A DNA stretch of 64,000 bases from Agromyces mariniharenae (GCF_008122505.1 NZ_VSSB01000001.1:62001-126000), one strand, 5' to 3'; positions 1 to 9,989 are shown, numbered from the stretch's first letter. Numbers and translations are program-made. Notes: generated from the sequence alone by a model not told the origin.

Positions 1-1219
1 CGAGGCCCGCGAAGGCGAGGATGCCGGCGTAGAGGTACGGCCGCGGGATTCGCAGCACCTTCACCCACATCCCGACGAGCGGCAGGTTGAGCACGAGCAG
101 CAGGACGTTGCCGATGTAGAGGCTGGCGATCAGCGCCCACACGAGGCCCGGCTGGTTCTCGAACAGCAACGGGCCCGGCCGGATGCCGTACGACTGGAAC
201 GCGGACAGGATGATCGCGGCCGTGGCGGTGGTCGGCAGGCCGAGGGTCAGCAGCGGCACGAGGACGCCCGCAGCGGCCGCGTTGTTCGCGGACTCGGGTC
301 CGGCCACCCCCTCGATCGCGCCGCGTCCGAACTCCGCGCGAGCGGGTCCCTTCGCGAGCCGCCGCTCGGTCGCATAGGAAAGGAAGGTCGCGACATCCGC
401 CCCGCCGGCCGGGATGGTGCCGATCGGGAAGCCGATCGCCGTCCCCCGGAGCCACGGCCGCCAGGACCTGCGCAGGTCGGCGCGCGTGAGCCAGGTGCGC
501 CAGCCGCGCGTGACGGGGATCACGTTCACCGGCCCGTGGCGGAGGCGGGACGCGACGTAGAGCGTCTCGCCGAGCGCGAAGAGGCCGACGGCGATGAGCA
601 CCACGTCGATGCCGTCGGCCAGGGCCGGGATGCCGAACGTGTAGCGCTGCTGTCCGGAGAGCACCTCCGTGCCCACCAGCCCGAGCAGGAGCCCGAGCCC
701 CAGCGACACCAGGCCTCGCGGGACGCTCGAGCCGAGCAGCGCGCCCACGGTGAGGAACGCCACGACGATGAGGGCGAAGTAGTCGGCCGGGCCGAGTTGC
801 ACGGCGACGCTTGCGATGGTCGGCGCGAGGAACGTGAGCAGTACGGTGGCCACGGTCCCCGCGACGAACGAGCCGATGGCCGCGGTCGCGAGCGCGGCGG
901 CGCCGCGCCCGGCCTTCGCCATCCGGTTCCCCTCGAGCGCGGTGACGATGGAGGCGGACTCGCCCGGCGTGTTCAGGAGGATCGAGGTGGTCGAGCCCCC
1001 GTACATGCCGCCGTAGTAGATGCCGGCGAAGAGGATCAGCGCGCCCGTCGGGTCGAGCGAGTAGGTCAGGGGCAGCAGCAGCGCCACCGTCATGGCCGGC
1101 CCGATCCCGGGCAGCACGCCGACGGCGGTGCCGACGAAGACGCCGAAGAAGGCGTACAGCAGGTACTGCGGCTGGAGTGCGGTCGCGAAGCCCTCGAGCA
1201 GGGCGTTGAGGCTATCCAT
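1..1219 (-). CDS. tctA: Tripartite tricarboxylate transporter large permease TctA (3' part cut by window edge)
   Basis: About 406 residues are visible; the C-terminal part lies beyond the window. TctA is the large membrane subunit (usually about 500 residues, 10-12 helices) of a TTT-family secondary transporter that imports citrate or other carboxylates with a periplasmic-type receptor. The family signature GVLPGIGP is at residues 34-41 and the conserved [18 protein letters not shown] stretch is at 70-87. The ATG at 1219 overlaps the end of tctB by 8 bases, so tctC, tctB and tctA form one operon. The actual substrate cannot be told from sequence. Confidence 0.93.
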   Translation of the reverse strand, partial: MDSLNALLEGFATALQPQYLLYAFFGVFVGTAVGVLPGIGPAMTVALLLPLTYSLDPTGALILFAGIYYGGMYGGSTTSILLNTPGESASIVTALEGNRMAKAGRGAAALATAAIGSFVAGTVATVLLTFLAPTIASVAVQLGPADYFALIVVAFLTVGALLGSSVPRGLVSLGLGLLLGLVGTEVLSGQQRYTFGIPALADGIDVVLIAVGLFALGETLYVASRLRHGPVNVIPVTRGWRTWLTRADLRRSWRPWLRGTAIGFPIGTIPAGGADVATFLSYATERRLAKGPARAEFGRGAIEGVAGPESANNAAAAGVLVPLLTLGLPTTATAAIILSAFQSYGIRPGPLLFENQPGLVWALIASLYIGNVLLLVLNLPLVGMWVKVLRIPRPYLYAGILAFAGL

Positions 1220-1802
1220 GGAGCACCGGGATCCAGTCGAGGAGCGGGCCGGCGGGGAGCGAGAGCCCGAGCCAGGCGCCGAAGACGAGTTGCGTGAGGA
1301 GCCCGAGTCCGAGCCCGCTGGGAGCGGCCACCCACCACCGCTTCGCCCCGAGCGCGAGCGCGGCTCCGGTGAAGAGGACCGCGACGGCGATCGGCCAGCC
1401 GGCCAGCTCGATGAGGACGAGCTGCGAGAGGAGGCACAGGACGAGCAGCAGGACGGTGCGCCAGTCGGTCTTCGCGGCCGGGTCGACGTCCTCCTCCTCC
1501 TCGGGGAGCCCGCGATGTCCGCGGGCGATCGCGACGATCACGGCCACGGATGCCGCGAGCAGGAGGGTGCCGACGAAGTAGGGGAAGAACCGGGGGCCGA
1601 GCACGCTCGACGACCCCGGCGGGACGCGGATGGAGCCGGCGGCGACGACCGCGTACACCCCGAGCGCCGCACACACCGCGGCGAAGGCGACCTCGCCGAC
1701 GATCCCGCACCGATCGCCGGGGACCGCCGCTCCGCCGTCCGGGGCCGCCGAGGGGCCCCCCGGCGCCGAGGCGCCGGGGGGTCCCGCGTGGCGATCGGTC
1801 AT
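1212..1802 (-). CDS. tctB: Tripartite tricarboxylate transporter small permease TctB
   Basis: 196-residue membrane protein with a Pro/Gly-rich cytoplasmic N-terminus of about 35 residues followed by four hydrophobic segments, as in TctB (DUF1468). It is the small permease subunit that works with TctA. Its start overlaps the tctC stop by 4 bases and its end overlaps tctA by 8, so the three genes are translationally coupled. Codons 8-16 lie in a 12-bp perfect hairpin (1756-1781) that may reduce expression of tctB and tctA relative to tctC. Sequence divergence in this family is high; identity rests on helices, length and position between tctC and tctA. Confidence 0.88.
   Translation of the reverse strand: MTDRHAGPPGASAPGGPSAAPDGGAAVPGDRCGIVGEVAFAAVCAALGVYAVVAAGSIRVPPGSSSVLGPRFFPYFVGTLLLAASVAVIVAIARGHRGLPEEEEDVDPAAKTDWRTVLLLVLCLLSQLVLIELAGWPIAVAVLFTGAALALGAKRWWVAAPSGLGLGLLTQLVFGAWLGLSLPAGPLLDWIPVLHG
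1756..1781 (-). other. Strong hairpin at the tctC/tctB junction
   Basis: CCCCCCGGCGCC at 1756-1767 and its exact complement at 1770-1781 are separated by only 2 bases. The structure sits 21-46 bases inside tctB, just after the tctC stop codon. A stem this stable in a polycistronic mRNA could slow ribosomes or protect the upstream tctC message from 3' decay, giving more receptor than permease. That role is inferred. Confidence 0.7.
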
Positions 1803-2866
1803 CGTGCGACCAGGCCGATCGACTCGAGCGTCGTCGTCACCTGGCCGATGTTCCCGTCCAGGAACGAGGCGAACTCGTCGCCGATGAGGAAGGCGTCCGC
1901 CCAGCCGCGCTCCTCGAGCGTGGACTGCCAGCTCTCGGAGTCGTGCAGCCCGGTGACGAGGTCCTGCAGCGCCTGCACCTCCGCATCGGTGAGCCCCGAC
2001 GGTGCGAGCAGCCCGCGCCAGTTGGTGAGCTCGACGTCGTAGCCCTCCTCGGCAAGGGTCGGGACGTCGGGCAGGACCTCCGACCGCTCCGCCCCCGACA
2101 CGGCGAGGGCGCGCAGCTCGCCGGCCTCGACCTGCTCGGCGAACTCGCCGACACCCGAGATGCCGGCGTTCACGGTGTTGCCGAGCAGCATCGTCACGGC
2201 CTCCCCACCGCCGGCGTTGGGGATGTAGTTCAGGGTGGACGGGATCTCATCCGGGGCCACGCCGGCCTCGGTCAGGAGCATGCCGGCGAGGATGTGGTCG
2301 GCGCCTCCGGCCGAGCCGCCCGTGACCGAGATCGCGGCGCCCTCGTCGACGATCGCGTCGACGAGGTCCTCCGTCGTCTCGTACTCCGATGACGCGGGCA
2401 CCACGATCACGAGCGGTTCCTCAGTGAGCTTCGCGACCGGGGTCAGGTCCTCGATGCGCACGTCGGACGCGTTGGTCTCGACCGCGCCGACCATGACGAG
2501 CCCGGTGACCATGAGCGTCGCCGCATCGCGTTCGTTCGCGAGCGCCGCGAGGCCGATGGTGCCGCCGGCGCCCGGAATGTTCTCGACCGGCGCCGAGCCC
2601 ACGAGGTCCTCGGCGACGAGCGCCTCCGAGGCGGCACGCGCGGTCTGGTCCCAGCCGCCACCCGGATCGGCGGGGGCGATGAGGTTGACGGACTCGAGGG
2701 CGACGGGGGCCTCACCCGCGTCGTCGGCGCCGGCGTCGGTCGGTGCGCAGCCGGCTGCGCCGATGGCCAGCACGATGCCGGCCGTCGCGAGGCCCGCCGT
2801 GCGGGCGAAGCGACGGGCAGGGCTGGTGGGGGTGGCCGCAGGGTGCGGCCGGAACGGTGATCGCAA
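1799..2866 (-). CDS. tctC: Tripartite tricarboxylate transporter substrate-binding lipoprotein TctC
   Basis: 355-residue extracytoplasmic receptor of the Bug/TctC family. The N-terminus has an Arg-rich stretch, a hydrophobic core and a lipobox ending GAAGC with Cys40, so it is probably a lipoprotein anchored outside the membrane. The mature part has the conserved NLIAPADPGGGWD segment that shapes the carboxylate pocket, and NIPGAGGTIG further on. It is the first gene of the tctCBA operon. The start appears to be TTG at 2866, preceded by a good ribosome site (GAGGAGGA at about 2871-2878). It faces the two-component system across 188 bases. Confidence 0.92.
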   Translation of the reverse strand: MRSPFRPHPAATPTSPARRFARTAGLATAGIVLAIGAAGCAPTDAGADDAGEAPVALESVNLIAPADPGGGWDQTARAASEALVAEDLVGSAPVENIPGAGGTIGLAALANERDAATLMVTGLVMVGAVETNASDVRIEDLTPVAKLTEEPLVIVVPASSEYETTEDLVDAIVDEGAAISVTGGSAGGADHILAGMLLTEAGVAPDEIPSTLNYIPNAGGGEAVTMLLGNTVNAGISGVGEFAEQVEAGELRALAVSGAERSEVLPDVPTLAEEGYDVELTNWRGLLAPSGLTDAEVQALQDLVTGLHDSESWQSTLEERGWADAFLIGDEFASFLDGNIGQVTTTLESIGLVAR

Positions 2867-2958
2867 AGACTCCTCCTCGAGTGCGCCGGCGTCGTCGCCG
2901 GTCCGAACGATCCGGTGGCTCAGACGGTAGGGCGCGGCATCCGACCTCGGAATGCTGC

Positions 2959-3007
2959 GGTCGTAAGGGTCGTATCGGTCGTATCGGTCGTTTCGGTCGC
3001 AATGGTC
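2959..3007. repeat. 9-bp direct repeats (iterons) between tctC and the sensor kinase gene
   Basis: Units GGTCGTAAG, GGTCGTATC, GGTCGTATC, GGTCGTTTC, GGTCGCAAT and the start of a sixth (GGTCAC) follow one another without gaps from 2959. They lie in the divergent promoter region of tctCBA and the CitA/CitB-type genes. Head-to-tail near-identical repeats here are a natural candidate binding array for the response regulator encoded at 4680-5372. Confidence 0.65.
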
Positions 3008-3042
3008 ACGGCGCAGGTCGGCCCCGCCTCTGCCCGATCGGG

Positions 3043-3048
3043 CACACT
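3043..3048 (+). promoter_or_regulatory. Possible -10 (CACACT) for the sensor kinase, leaderless
   Basis: The hexamer ends 6 bases before GTG 3055, the same spacing as in many other genes of the window. It lacks the first T of TANNNT, so support is modest. Confidence 0.35.
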
Positions 3049-3054
3049 GTTGGG

Positions 3055-4683
3055 GTGAGCCGGTCGATGTCGCTGCGCACGCAGTTGCTGCTGCTGCAGG
3101 TCGCCATCGTGCTCACGACCGTGATCGGCACGGGCGTCACCGCCGGATGGCTGCAGGAGCGGCAGCTGCGGGACGCGTACGAGGACCGCATGATCGCGGT
3201 CGCGCAGTCGGTCGCCGGCCTCCCCGCGATCACGGACGCCTTCGACGACGCGACGCCGTCCGAGGCGATCCAGCCCATCGCCGAGGTGGTGCGGCGCGCC
3301 TCGGACGTCACCTACGTCGTCGTCGCGAACGACGACGGCATCCGCTACTCCCACCCGAACCCGGCCCGGATCGGCGAGCGGGTTTCCACCGATCCGTCCA
3401 TCCCCCTGGCGGGCGAGATCTACGTCGGCACCCAGACGGGCACCCTCGGCGAGTCCTGGCGCGTCAAGGTGCCGATCTTCGCGGAGGACGGCGCCGTCAT
3501 GGGCCAGGTCTCGGTGGGCATCCTCGAGTCGGAGCTCCGCGAGGACTTCCTCGGCGGCCTGCCCGGCCTGCTGATCGCGCTCGGCGTCGCGTCGGTCGTC
3601 GGCGTGGTCGGCTCCGCGTGGATCGCACGATTGATCCGCCGCCGGATCTACGGCCTCGAACCCGACGAGATCCGGGGGCTCCTCGAGACCCGGGAGGCGA
3701 TGCTGCACGGCATCCGCGAAGGGCTGGTGGCCGTCGACGACCGCGGACGCATCGTCCTCGTGAACGACGCTGCAGCGCGCCTGCTCGACATCGACGATGC
3801 GGCCGCCACGCTCGGACGGCCCGTCGACGACGTGCTCGACTCGGAGCTCGCCGGGTTCATCACGACCGGGCACGACGTCGAGACCGCCGTCCTGTCGGGC
3901 GAGCGGGTGCTGCTCGTGCACGGGGATCGCATGCTGGTCGAGGGTCGCGACGTCGGCTCGATCGCGATCCTGCGCGATCGCACCGAGCTGGAGACGACGC
4001 TCCGCGAGCTCGAGGGCGCCCAGAGCCTCGCGGAGGACCTCAGGGCGGCCTCGCACGAGTTCGCCAACACGCTGCACGTCCTCAGCGGGCTGCTCGAGCT
4101 CGGGCACGTCGACGCTGCGCGCGCGTTCATCGACCGCGTCGGCTCGGGCGGCGCGATCTCCACCGTCGACGGCCAGGACGGGATCGACGAGGTGGAGCTC
4201 GCCGCGCTCCTGCTCGCCAAGCGGTCCCGGGCACAGGAGCTCGGCATCACGCTCACCGTCGCGTCGTCGTCGCGACTGGCGGCGGCTCCGCCCGACGCCC
4301 CGCGCGGCGACCTGCTCACGGTCGTCGGCAACCTGCTCGACAACGCGATCGAGGCGACCCTGCTCGGCGGCAACGTGAGCCTCGAGGTCCGTGACGACCT
4401 GGAGCCGGGACACGTCGTGGTGCGCGTCGACGACGACGGTCCGGGCATCCCCGCCGACCGCCGACGTGCCATCTTCGATGCCGACGTCAGCGACAAGGCG
4501 CCCGTTCCCGGCAAGGCCAGGCGGGGCATCGGGCTGACGATCGTGAAGCGCGTCGCCGAGCGACTCGGCGGCCAGGCGACCGCGGGGCGCTCCCCCGCCG
4601 GCGGCGCGGCGTTCACCGTGCGGCTGCCGTGGGCCGCCGCGCCCGCCGCCCACCGAGCGGAGCGGTCGGAGAGCCGCGTGTGA
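3055..4683 (+). CDS. CitA/DcuS-type sensor histidine kinase
   Basis: 542 residues from GTG 3055; an in-frame ATG at 3067 is the alternative. Order: helix 1 (about 8-31), an extracytoplasmic sensor of about 130 residues of the CitA/DcuS PDC fold, helix 2 (about 167-190), a cytoplasmic PAS region, the SpoOB-type phosphoacceptor helix with SHEFANTLHVLSGL (His near residue 334) and a HATPase_c domain with NLLDNAIEA and DDGPGIP boxes. The family senses di- and tricarboxylates. It overlaps the response regulator by 4 bases and is divergent from tctCBA, so it probably switches on that transporter. GTG 3055 was preferred because a CACACT -10-like hexamer ends 6 bases before it. Confidence 0.9.
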   Translation: MSRSMSLRTQLLLLQVAIVLTTVIGTGVTAGWLQERQLRDAYEDRMIAVAQSVAGLPAITDAFDDATPSEAIQPIAEVVRRASDVTYVVVANDDGIRYSHPNPARIGERVSTDPSIPLAGEIYVGTQTGTLGESWRVKVPIFAEDGAVMGQVSVGILESELREDFLGGLPGLLIALGVASVVGVVGSAWIARLIRRRIYGLEPDEIRGLLETREAMLHGIREGLVAVDDRGRIVLVNDAAARLLDIDDAAATLGRPVDDVLDSELAGFITTGHDVETAVLSGERVLLVHGDRMLVEGRDVGSIAILRDRTELETTLRELEGAQSLAEDLRAASHEFANTLHVLSGLLELGHVDAARAFIDRVGSGGAISTVDGQDGIDEVELAALLLAKRSRAQELGITLTVASSSRLAAAPPDAPRGDLLTVVGNLLDNAIEATLLGGNVSLEVRDDLEPGHVVVRVDDDGPGIPADRRRAIFDADVSDKAPVPGKARRGIGLTIVKRVAERLGGQATAGRSPAGGAAFTVRLPWAAAPAAHRAERSESRV

Positions 4684-5372
4684 CGGGCATCCGGGTCGTC
4701 ATCGTCGACGACGACTTCGCCGTCGCCGACGTTCATCGCGGCTTCGTCGACGCCATCGACGGCTTCACCGTCGTCGCCGTCGCCCACACGGGGTCGGAGG
4801 CCCTGGCTGCGATCGAAGCGCACCACCCCGACCTCGTGCTGCTCGACGTCTACCTTCCCGACCAGAGCGGCCTGGACGTGCTCCGCCAGCTCAGGGCGGC
4901 CGACGATCGCGTGGAGGTCATCGCGGTGACGGCCGCCCGCGACCTCGACTCCGTGCGCACGGCTCGCCTCCTCGGCGTGCGCCACTACCTCGTGAAGCCC
5001 TTCACCGGGGCGGTGCTCGCCGAACGCCTCGAGGAGGTGCGGCGCGGCATCACGGCCGACCGCGGTGCGGCGGCGGCGCCCCTCGACCAGCGCGCCGTCG
5101 ACCGGATGCTCGGCACAGCAGGTCCCGAGCGGCGTGCGCCGCTGCCGAAAGGCCTCTCGCGGCCCAGCCTCGATCGGGTCGCCGCTGCGCTCGCCGGCCT
5201 CGAGGGGGACGCCTCAGCCGCCGAGGTCGCCGCTGCCCTCGGGATGTCGCGGGTCAGTGCCCGCCGCTACCTCGAGCACCTCGTCGAGCTCGGCGCCGCC
5301 GAGGTGTCGCCGCGGTACGGATCGGCGGGACGGCCGGAGAACCGCTACCGCCGGCCCGGCCGTCGCCCCTGA
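4680..5372 (+). CDS. CitB/DcuR-type response regulator
   Basis: 230 residues from GTG 4680, whose first base falls in the last sense codon of the kinase gene (GTGA overlap). The receiver domain (1-120) has the acidic pair D10-D12, phosphoacceptor Asp56 in LLDVYLPD and the KP pair in LVKPF. The C-terminal part (about 160-225) is a helix-turn-helix (AAEVAAALGMSRVSARRYLEHL) of the kind found in CitB/DpiA/DcuR. Likely target: the divergent tctCBA promoter with its iterons. Confidence 0.9.
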   Translation: MTGIRVVIVDDDFAVADVHRGFVDAIDGFTVVAVAHTGSEALAAIEAHHPDLVLLDVYLPDQSGLDVLRQLRAADDRVEVIAVTAARDLDSVRTARLLGVRHYLVKPFTGAVLAERLEEVRRGITADRGAAAAPLDQRAVDRMLGTAGPERRAPLPKGLSRPSLDRVAAALAGLEGDASAAEVAAALGMSRVSARRYLEHLVELGAAEVSPRYGSAGRPENRYRRPGRRP

Positions 5373-5379
5373 GCCGCCC

Positions 5380-5895
5380 CTAGGCGAGGCGCGCGAGCGC
5401 GAGGCGAAGGGCCGCCTCGACGGTCGCCGCACGGATGGCCGCCCGGTCGCCCGTCAGCGCCAGGGCCATCGACTCCGACGGCCCGAGGCCCGACACCGCG
5501 ACGAAGGCCGTCCCCGGCTCGTGACCGTCCTGCTGGTCGGGTCCGGCCACGCCCGTCGTCGCCAGGCCGAGATCCGCCGGACGGCCGTCCACCGCGCACG
5601 CGTGACGGACGCCGTCCGCCATCGCCCGCGCGACGTCGGGATCGACGGCTCCGCGCTCGTCGAGCAACCGCTCGTCCACCCCGAGGAGGGCCGACTTGAG
5701 CGGCGTCGCGTAGGCGACGACGCCCCCGTTCAGCGCCACGGATGCACCGGGCACCGCGACGATCGCCGCCGTGAGGAGGCCACCCGTCAGCGACTCGGCG
5801 ACGGCGAGCGTGAGCCCTCGACGCGTGAGCTCCGCCACGAGCGCGACCGCGTCGGCTGCGGGTTCGGGCGGCGGCGGCATCCGCTCATCGACCAT
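5380..5895 (-). CDS. pncC: Nicotinamide-nucleotide amidohydrolase (CinA C-terminal domain, PncC)
   Basis: 171-residue stand-alone CinA C-terminal domain. Motifs AVAESLTGGLL, VVAYAT and TTGVAGPDQQDG match the family, which deamidates NMN to NaMN in pyridine-nucleotide salvage. There is no N-terminal molybdopterin-binding domain, as is usual in actinobacteria. It overlaps pgsA by 11 bases; a pgsA-cinA pair is standard in the phylum. The start may also be the in-frame ATG at 5880. Confidence 0.9.
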   Translation of the reverse strand: MVDERMPPPPEPAADAVALVAELTRRGLTLAVAESLTGGLLTAAIVAVPGASVALNGGVVAYATPLKSALLGVDERLLDERGAVDPDVARAMADGVRHACAVDGRPADLGLATTGVAGPDQQDGHEPGTAFVAVSGLGPSESMALALTGDRAAIRAATVEAALRLALARLA

Positions 5896-6496
5896 CGGCG
5901 TCGCTTCGATGCTCCCGGTTCAGGCGCACCGCGTCGCGCACGTAGAGCAGGCCGGACCAGACCGTGAGCACGAGCGCGATCGCCATGAGCACGGCGTTGA
6001 CCCACGCCATCCACTCGCCGAGCAGTGCGGGCAGCGGCGCCAGTGCGAACGAGATCGCGATCGACTGGGCGAGCGTCTTGAGCTTGCCGCCCGACGAGGC
6101 GGGGACCACGTTGCCGCGGCCGAGCTCGACGAAGCGCCAGATCGTGATGCCGACCTCGCGCACGACGATGAGCCCGGTGACCCACCACGGCACCTCGCCG
6201 AGGATCGAGAGGCAGACCAGCGCACCGCTCGTGAGCAGCTTGTCGGCGATGGGGTCGAGGATCTTGCCGAGGTCGGTGACCTGCCCGCGGCTGCGCGCGA
6301 GGTAGCCGTCGAGGCCGTCGGTCGAGATCGCGACGACGAAGAGCGCGGTGGCGATCCAGCGGAGGGCGCCGCCCTCGCCGGCGTCGGCCAGCAGCAGCCA
6401 GAAGAACACGGGTGCGAGCAGGATCCGCACCACCGTGATCGCGTTGGGAAGGTTCCAGTTGGCCGAGCGCGCCGGGCTGCCGGCGGAGGAGGTCAT
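5885..6496 (-). CDS. pgsA: CDP-diacylglycerol--glycerol-3-phosphate 3-phosphatidyltransferase
   Basis: 203-residue membrane enzyme of the CDP-alcohol phosphatidyltransferase family, committing CDP-diacylglycerol to phosphatidylglycerol synthesis. The signature D-x2-DG-x2-AR-x8-G-x3-D-x3-D is complete, with acidic residues at D60, D63, D81 and D85. Several transmembrane helices follow. The first codon is 7 bases downstream of a TATCCT hexamer, suggesting a leaderless transcript that continues into pncC. Confidence 0.93.
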   Translation of the reverse strand: MTSSAGSPARSANWNLPNAITVVRILLAPVFFWLLLADAGEGGALRWIATALFVVAISTDGLDGYLARSRGQVTDLGKILDPIADKLLTSGALVCLSILGEVPWWVTGLIVVREVGITIWRFVELGRGNVVPASSGGKLKTLAQSIAISFALAPLPALLGEWMAWVNAVLMAIALVLTVWSGLLYVRDAVRLNREHRSDADGR

Positions 6497-6503
6497 AGGG
6501 CCA

Positions 6504-6509
6504 AGGATA
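6504..6509 (-). promoter_or_regulatory. -10 element (TATCCT) for leaderless pgsA
   Basis: Minus-strand TATCCT ends 7 bases before ATG 6496, placing the transcript start at or next to the A of the start codon. Confidence 0.6.
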
Positions 6510-6520
6510 ACGGGCGGCGT

Positions 6521-9406
6521 TCAGTCGCGACCGGTCAGTCCCCAGGCGTCCTCGCCGGAGTCGCCGTCGACCTCCTCGAGTCCCTCGGGGATGCGGCCCA
6601 CGGGGTCGTCGTAGCGGTCGTCGGCGGCCCGCTGGGCGGCCGCGTGCGCCGCCGCCGAGGCGCTCATGCCAGAGGCGGGCGCAGCGGATGCCCCGCCGCC
6701 CGCGCCGCCCGCGGGCTCCTCGCCGCGCAGCCGCGCGAGCACGCCGGGCAGCTGCTCGGCAGTCACGAGCACGTCGCGGGCCTTCGATCCCTCGGACGGA
6801 CCGACGATCTCGCGCGACTCGAGCAGGTCCATGAGGCGGCCGGCCTTCGCGAAGCCCACGCGGAGCTTGCGCTGCAGCATCGACGTCGAGCCGAACTGGG
6901 TCGACACCACGAGCTCGGCGGCGGCGAGCAGCAGCTCGAGGTCGTCGCCGATGTCCGCGTCGATCTCCTTCTTCTCGACGGCGGCCGCGACATCCTGCCG
7001 GTACTCGGGACGCGCCTGCCGCGTGACGTGCGTGACGACCTTCTCGATCTCGGCCTCGCTCACCCACGCACCCTGCACGCGGATGGGCTTCGACGCGCCC
7101 ATCGGCAGGAAGAGGCCGTCGCCCTGGCCGATGAGCTTGTCGGCGCCCGGCTGGTCGAGGATGACGCGGGAGTCGGTGACGCTCGTCACGGCGAACGCGA
7201 GCCGCGACGGCACGTTGGCCTTGATGAGGCCCGTGACCACGTCGACCGACGGACGCTGCGTCGCGAGCACGAGGTGGATGCCGGAGGCACGGGCCAGCTG
7301 CGTGATGCGCACGATCGAGTCCTCGACGTCGCGCGGCGCGACCATCATGAGGTCGGCGAGCTCGTCGACGACGACGAGCAGGTAGGGGTACGGCTTGAGC
7401 TTGCGCTCCGAGCCGGCGGGCAGCACGATCTCGTCGTTGACGACGGCCTTGTTGAAGTCGTCGATGTGGCGGAACCCGAACGACGCGAGGTCGTCGTACC
7501 GCATGTCCATCTCCTTCACGACCCACTGCAGCGCCTCGGCGGCCTTCTTCGGGTTCGTGATGATGGGCGTGATGAGGTGCGGCACGCCGCCGTACGGCGC
7601 GAGCTCGACGCGCTTCGGGTCGATGAGCACCATGCGCACGTCGGCGGGCTTCGCCCGCATGAGCAGCGACGTGATCATCGAGTTCACGAAGCTCGACTTG
7701 CCCGAGCCGGTCGAGCCGGCCACGAGCAGGTGCGGCATCTTCGCGAGGTTCGCGACGACGTAGCCGCCGCCGACGTCCTTGCCGACGCCGATGGTCATCG
7801 GGTGCTTGGCGTTCACCGACGCCCCCGAGCGCAACACGTCGCCGAGCGTGACGATCTCGCGGTCGGCGTTCGGGATCTCGACGCCGATCGCGCTCTTGCC
7901 CGGGATCGGTGAGAGGATGCGCACCTCGTTCGACGCGACCGCGTACGAGAGGTTCTTCGACAGGGCCGTGACCCGCTCGACCTTCACCCCGGGCCCGAGC
8001 TCGATCTCGTACTGCGTCACGGTCGGGCCGCGGGAGAAGCCCGTGACCTTCGCGTCGACCTGGAACTGCTCGAGCACGCCCGTGATCTGACGCACGACGT
8101 CGTCGTTCGCCGCCGAGCGCGACTTCGCGGGCGCACCGGCCGCGAGGGTCGAGGAGGCCGGCAGGTGGTACGGGCGCTCGGGCACGGATGCCGCGGGGTC
8201 GCCGAGCGCGGCATCCGCGGCACCCGGCGCCCCGGGCTCGCCGTCGGCGGGCTCGTCGAACACCGAGAGCACGTTGGTCGCGCCGGCGTCGTCGCCGCGG
8301 AGGCCAGTGCCGCCGTGCGGCACGTCGCCGGTGAACGACTGGAGCGCCGACTCGGCCCGCTCGAGGTCGCCCATGACCTCGGTGCTGTAGGCGCCCGCGC
8401 CGCCGACGCCCTCGAGCGGCGACTCGAAGCTGCCCGCCGCGGATCCGGGGCCGAACACCTCGGTGATGCCGTCGACGCCGCCGGCCGCGAACGCGGGATC
8501 CTCCTCGCGGTTCGACGCGTTGCGGCGCCACCACGGCACGAGCCCGCCACGCTCGCCGTCGGGGTCGTCGATCCCGTCGAGCTCGGTCTGGACCGACTTG
8601 CCCTTGCGGCGCGACGCCTTGGCGTCGGCGGCCTCCTCGTCGGGCTCGGGCGCGCCGAAGAGCCAGACGTACAGCTCGCGGAAGCGAGCCGGGATCCGGT
8701 TCGGCGGGGTCTTCGTGATGATGAGGAGCGACAGCAGCAGGAGCAGGACGATGACGACCGCCGCGCCGACCTCGGTGATGAGGAGGATCAGCGGCTGCGC
8801 GAGCATCCAGCCGAGGATGCCGCCGGCGCGGGCGAGCACCGCCATGCCCTGGCTCGGCTCGGGCTGGCCGCCGAACAGGTGGCAGAGCCCCGAGACCGTG
8901 AGGAGCAGCAGGGAGAGCCCGATGCCGATGCGCGTGTTGTCGTGCACCGAGCTGGGGTGCCGGAACAGCCAGACCGCGAAGAGCAGCATGATGACGGGCA
9001 GCGCGAAGGCGACCCGTCCGAACAGCCCGCCGAAGGTCCACGCGTCGAACAGCTGCGCGACCGGGTCGTTGATGAAGAACCACTCGACGACCGCGCCCGC
9101 GATGGCGAGCAGCACGATGAAGAAGGGGAGGCCGTCGCGGCGTTCCTCCTTGGCGAGCGTCTCGGGACCGAGCGCGCGCGCGGCGCCGCCCGTGAGATGC
9201 GCGAGGCCCATCCAGGCGCGCACGAAGATGTTCGGGCCGTCGGAGGGAGACTTGGCCGGCTTCGCCTTCGCGGCGGCCGCGCGACCCGTGCCGCTCGAGC
9301 CGCGCGTGGTCGTCGCCGGCAGCTTCTTCGTGGGTGCGGTCTTGGAGCTCCCGCCGCGCCCGGACGCGCCCGAGGCACGCCCGTTCGACCTGGTGCTCGT
9401 AGCCAT
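6521..9406 (-). CDS. ftsK: DNA translocase FtsK/SpoIIIE
   Basis: 961 residues. A basic, Ala/Ser-rich N-terminus (1-60) precedes four or five transmembrane helices (about 95-232), an acidic variable linker (about 255-510), and the RecA-like motor with Walker [10 protein letters not shown] near residue 565 and Walker [11 protein letters not shown] near 680. The winged-helix gamma domain that reads KOPS-type sequences is at about 825-880 ([16 protein letters not shown]). A Gly/Ala-rich tail of about 80 residues follows. It pumps chromosome ends through the division septum. A TAACGT hexamer lies 7 bases before the ATG. Confidence 0.96.
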   Translation of the reverse strand: MATSTRSNGRASGASGRGGSSKTAPTKKLPATTTRGSSGTGRAAAAKAKPAKSPSDGPNIFVRAWMGLAHLTGGAARALGPETLAKEERRDGLPFFIVLLAIAGAVVEWFFINDPVAQLFDAWTFGGLFGRVAFALPVIMLLFAVWLFRHPSSVHDNTRIGIGLSLLLLTVSGLCHLFGGQPEPSQGMAVLARAGGILGWMLAQPLILLITEVGAAVVIVLLLLLSLLIITKTPPNRIPARFRELYVWLFGAPEPDEEAADAKASRRKGKSVQTELDGIDDPDGERGGLVPWWRRNASNREEDPAFAAGGVDGITEVFGPGSAAGSFESPLEGVGGAGAYSTEVMGDLERAESALQSFTGDVPHGGTGLRGDDAGATNVLSVFDEPADGEPGAPGAADAALGDPAASVPERPYHLPASSTLAAGAPAKSRSAANDDVVRQITGVLEQFQVDAKVTGFSRGPTVTQYEIELGPGVKVERVTALSKNLSYAVASNEVRILSPIPGKSAIGVEIPNADREIVTLGDVLRSGASVNAKHPMTIGVGKDVGGGYVVANLAKMPHLLVAGSTGSGKSSFVNSMITSLLMRAKPADVRMVLIDPKRVELAPYGGVPHLITPIITNPKKAAEALQWVVKEMDMRYDDLASFGFRHIDDFNKAVVNDEIVLPAGSERKLKPYPYLLVVVDELADLMMVAPRDVEDSIVRITQLARASGIHLVLATQRPSVDVVTGLIKANVPSRLAFAVTSVTDSRVILDQPGADKLIGQGDGLFLPMGASKPIRVQGAWVSEAEIEKVVTHVTRQARPEYRQDVAAAVEKKEIDADIGDDLELLLAAAELVVSTQFGSTSMLQRKLRVGFAKAGRLMDLLESREIVGPSEGSKARDVLVTAEQLPGVLARLRGEEPAGGAGGGASAAPASGMSASAAAHAAAQRAADDRYDDPVGRIPEGLEEVDGDSGEDAWGLTGRD

Positions 9407-9413
9407 GCCCCCA

Positions 9414-9419
9414 ACGTTA
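9414..9419 (-). promoter_or_regulatory. -10 element (TAACGT) for leaderless ftsK
   Basis: Minus-strand hexamer ends 7 bases before ATG 9406. Confidence 0.55.
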
Positions 9420-9491
9420 CGGCCGACGGACGACGCCGGCCGACAGGACGCGGCGCATGTCCGCGATCGGCGAAACCGCGCGGATCGCGCC

Positions 9492-9983
9492 TTAGCGCAG
9501 CCTGCGCACCATCGTGTCGCGCCCGTCGCCGCTGCCGACGACGGCGAACCCCTCCGAGCGGTAGAGCGCTTCGGCGAAGTTGCCGTGCTCCACGCTCAGC
9601 GTGAGGCGGGCGAATCCGGCCGCGCGCGCGGCATCCGCCAGCGATTGCAGCAGCGCGCGACCGACCCCCTGCGCCCGCCAGAGGGGACGCACCCCGATGA
9701 TGAGCTCGGGCACGCCGCTGCCGATGAAGCCGTGCGCCGGGGCATCCGCGGCGAAGAGCCGGTACCAGGCGGCGCCGACCGGCTTGCCGTCGAGGTCGAG
9801 CGCCACCACGCCCTGGTCGGAGGGGCGCTGCCAGCCCGCGATGTAGCCACGATAGGCGGGGTCGGCGAGCACGACCGGACGGGGCCGGGTGACCCCCGCC
9901 CGCCAGTTCGCCGCCTCGACCACCATGTCCGCGAGGAACGCGCCGTCGCCGGGGATGGCCGGGCGGATGGTGAAGTCCGCCAT
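9492..9983 (-). CDS. GNAT-family N-acetyltransferase
   Basis: 163 residues with a GNAT fold. The acetyl-CoA loop is visible in [18 protein letters not shown] (motif A, Q/RxxGxG/A), and the C-terminal part has the usual [15 protein letters not shown] segment. The substrate is unknown. It lies between ftsK and RNase J in the same direction but has its own TAGCAT hexamer 6 bases before the start, so it is probably transcribed separately. Confidence 0.85.
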   Translation of the reverse strand: MADFTIRPAIPGDGAFLADMVVEAANWRAGVTRPRPVVLADPAYRGYIAGWQRPSDQGVVALDLDGKPVGAAWYRLFAADAPAHGFIGSGVPELIIGVRPLWRAQGVGRALLQSLADAARAAGFARLTLSVEHGNFAEALYRSEGFAVVGSGDGRDTMVRRLR

Positions 9984-9989
9984 GCGCGG

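Noticed and set aside
5787..9083. Minus-strand open frame of 1098 codons overlapping ftsK and pgsA
   Set aside because: Same-strand, wrong-frame shadow of ftsK, Arg-rich with no motif.
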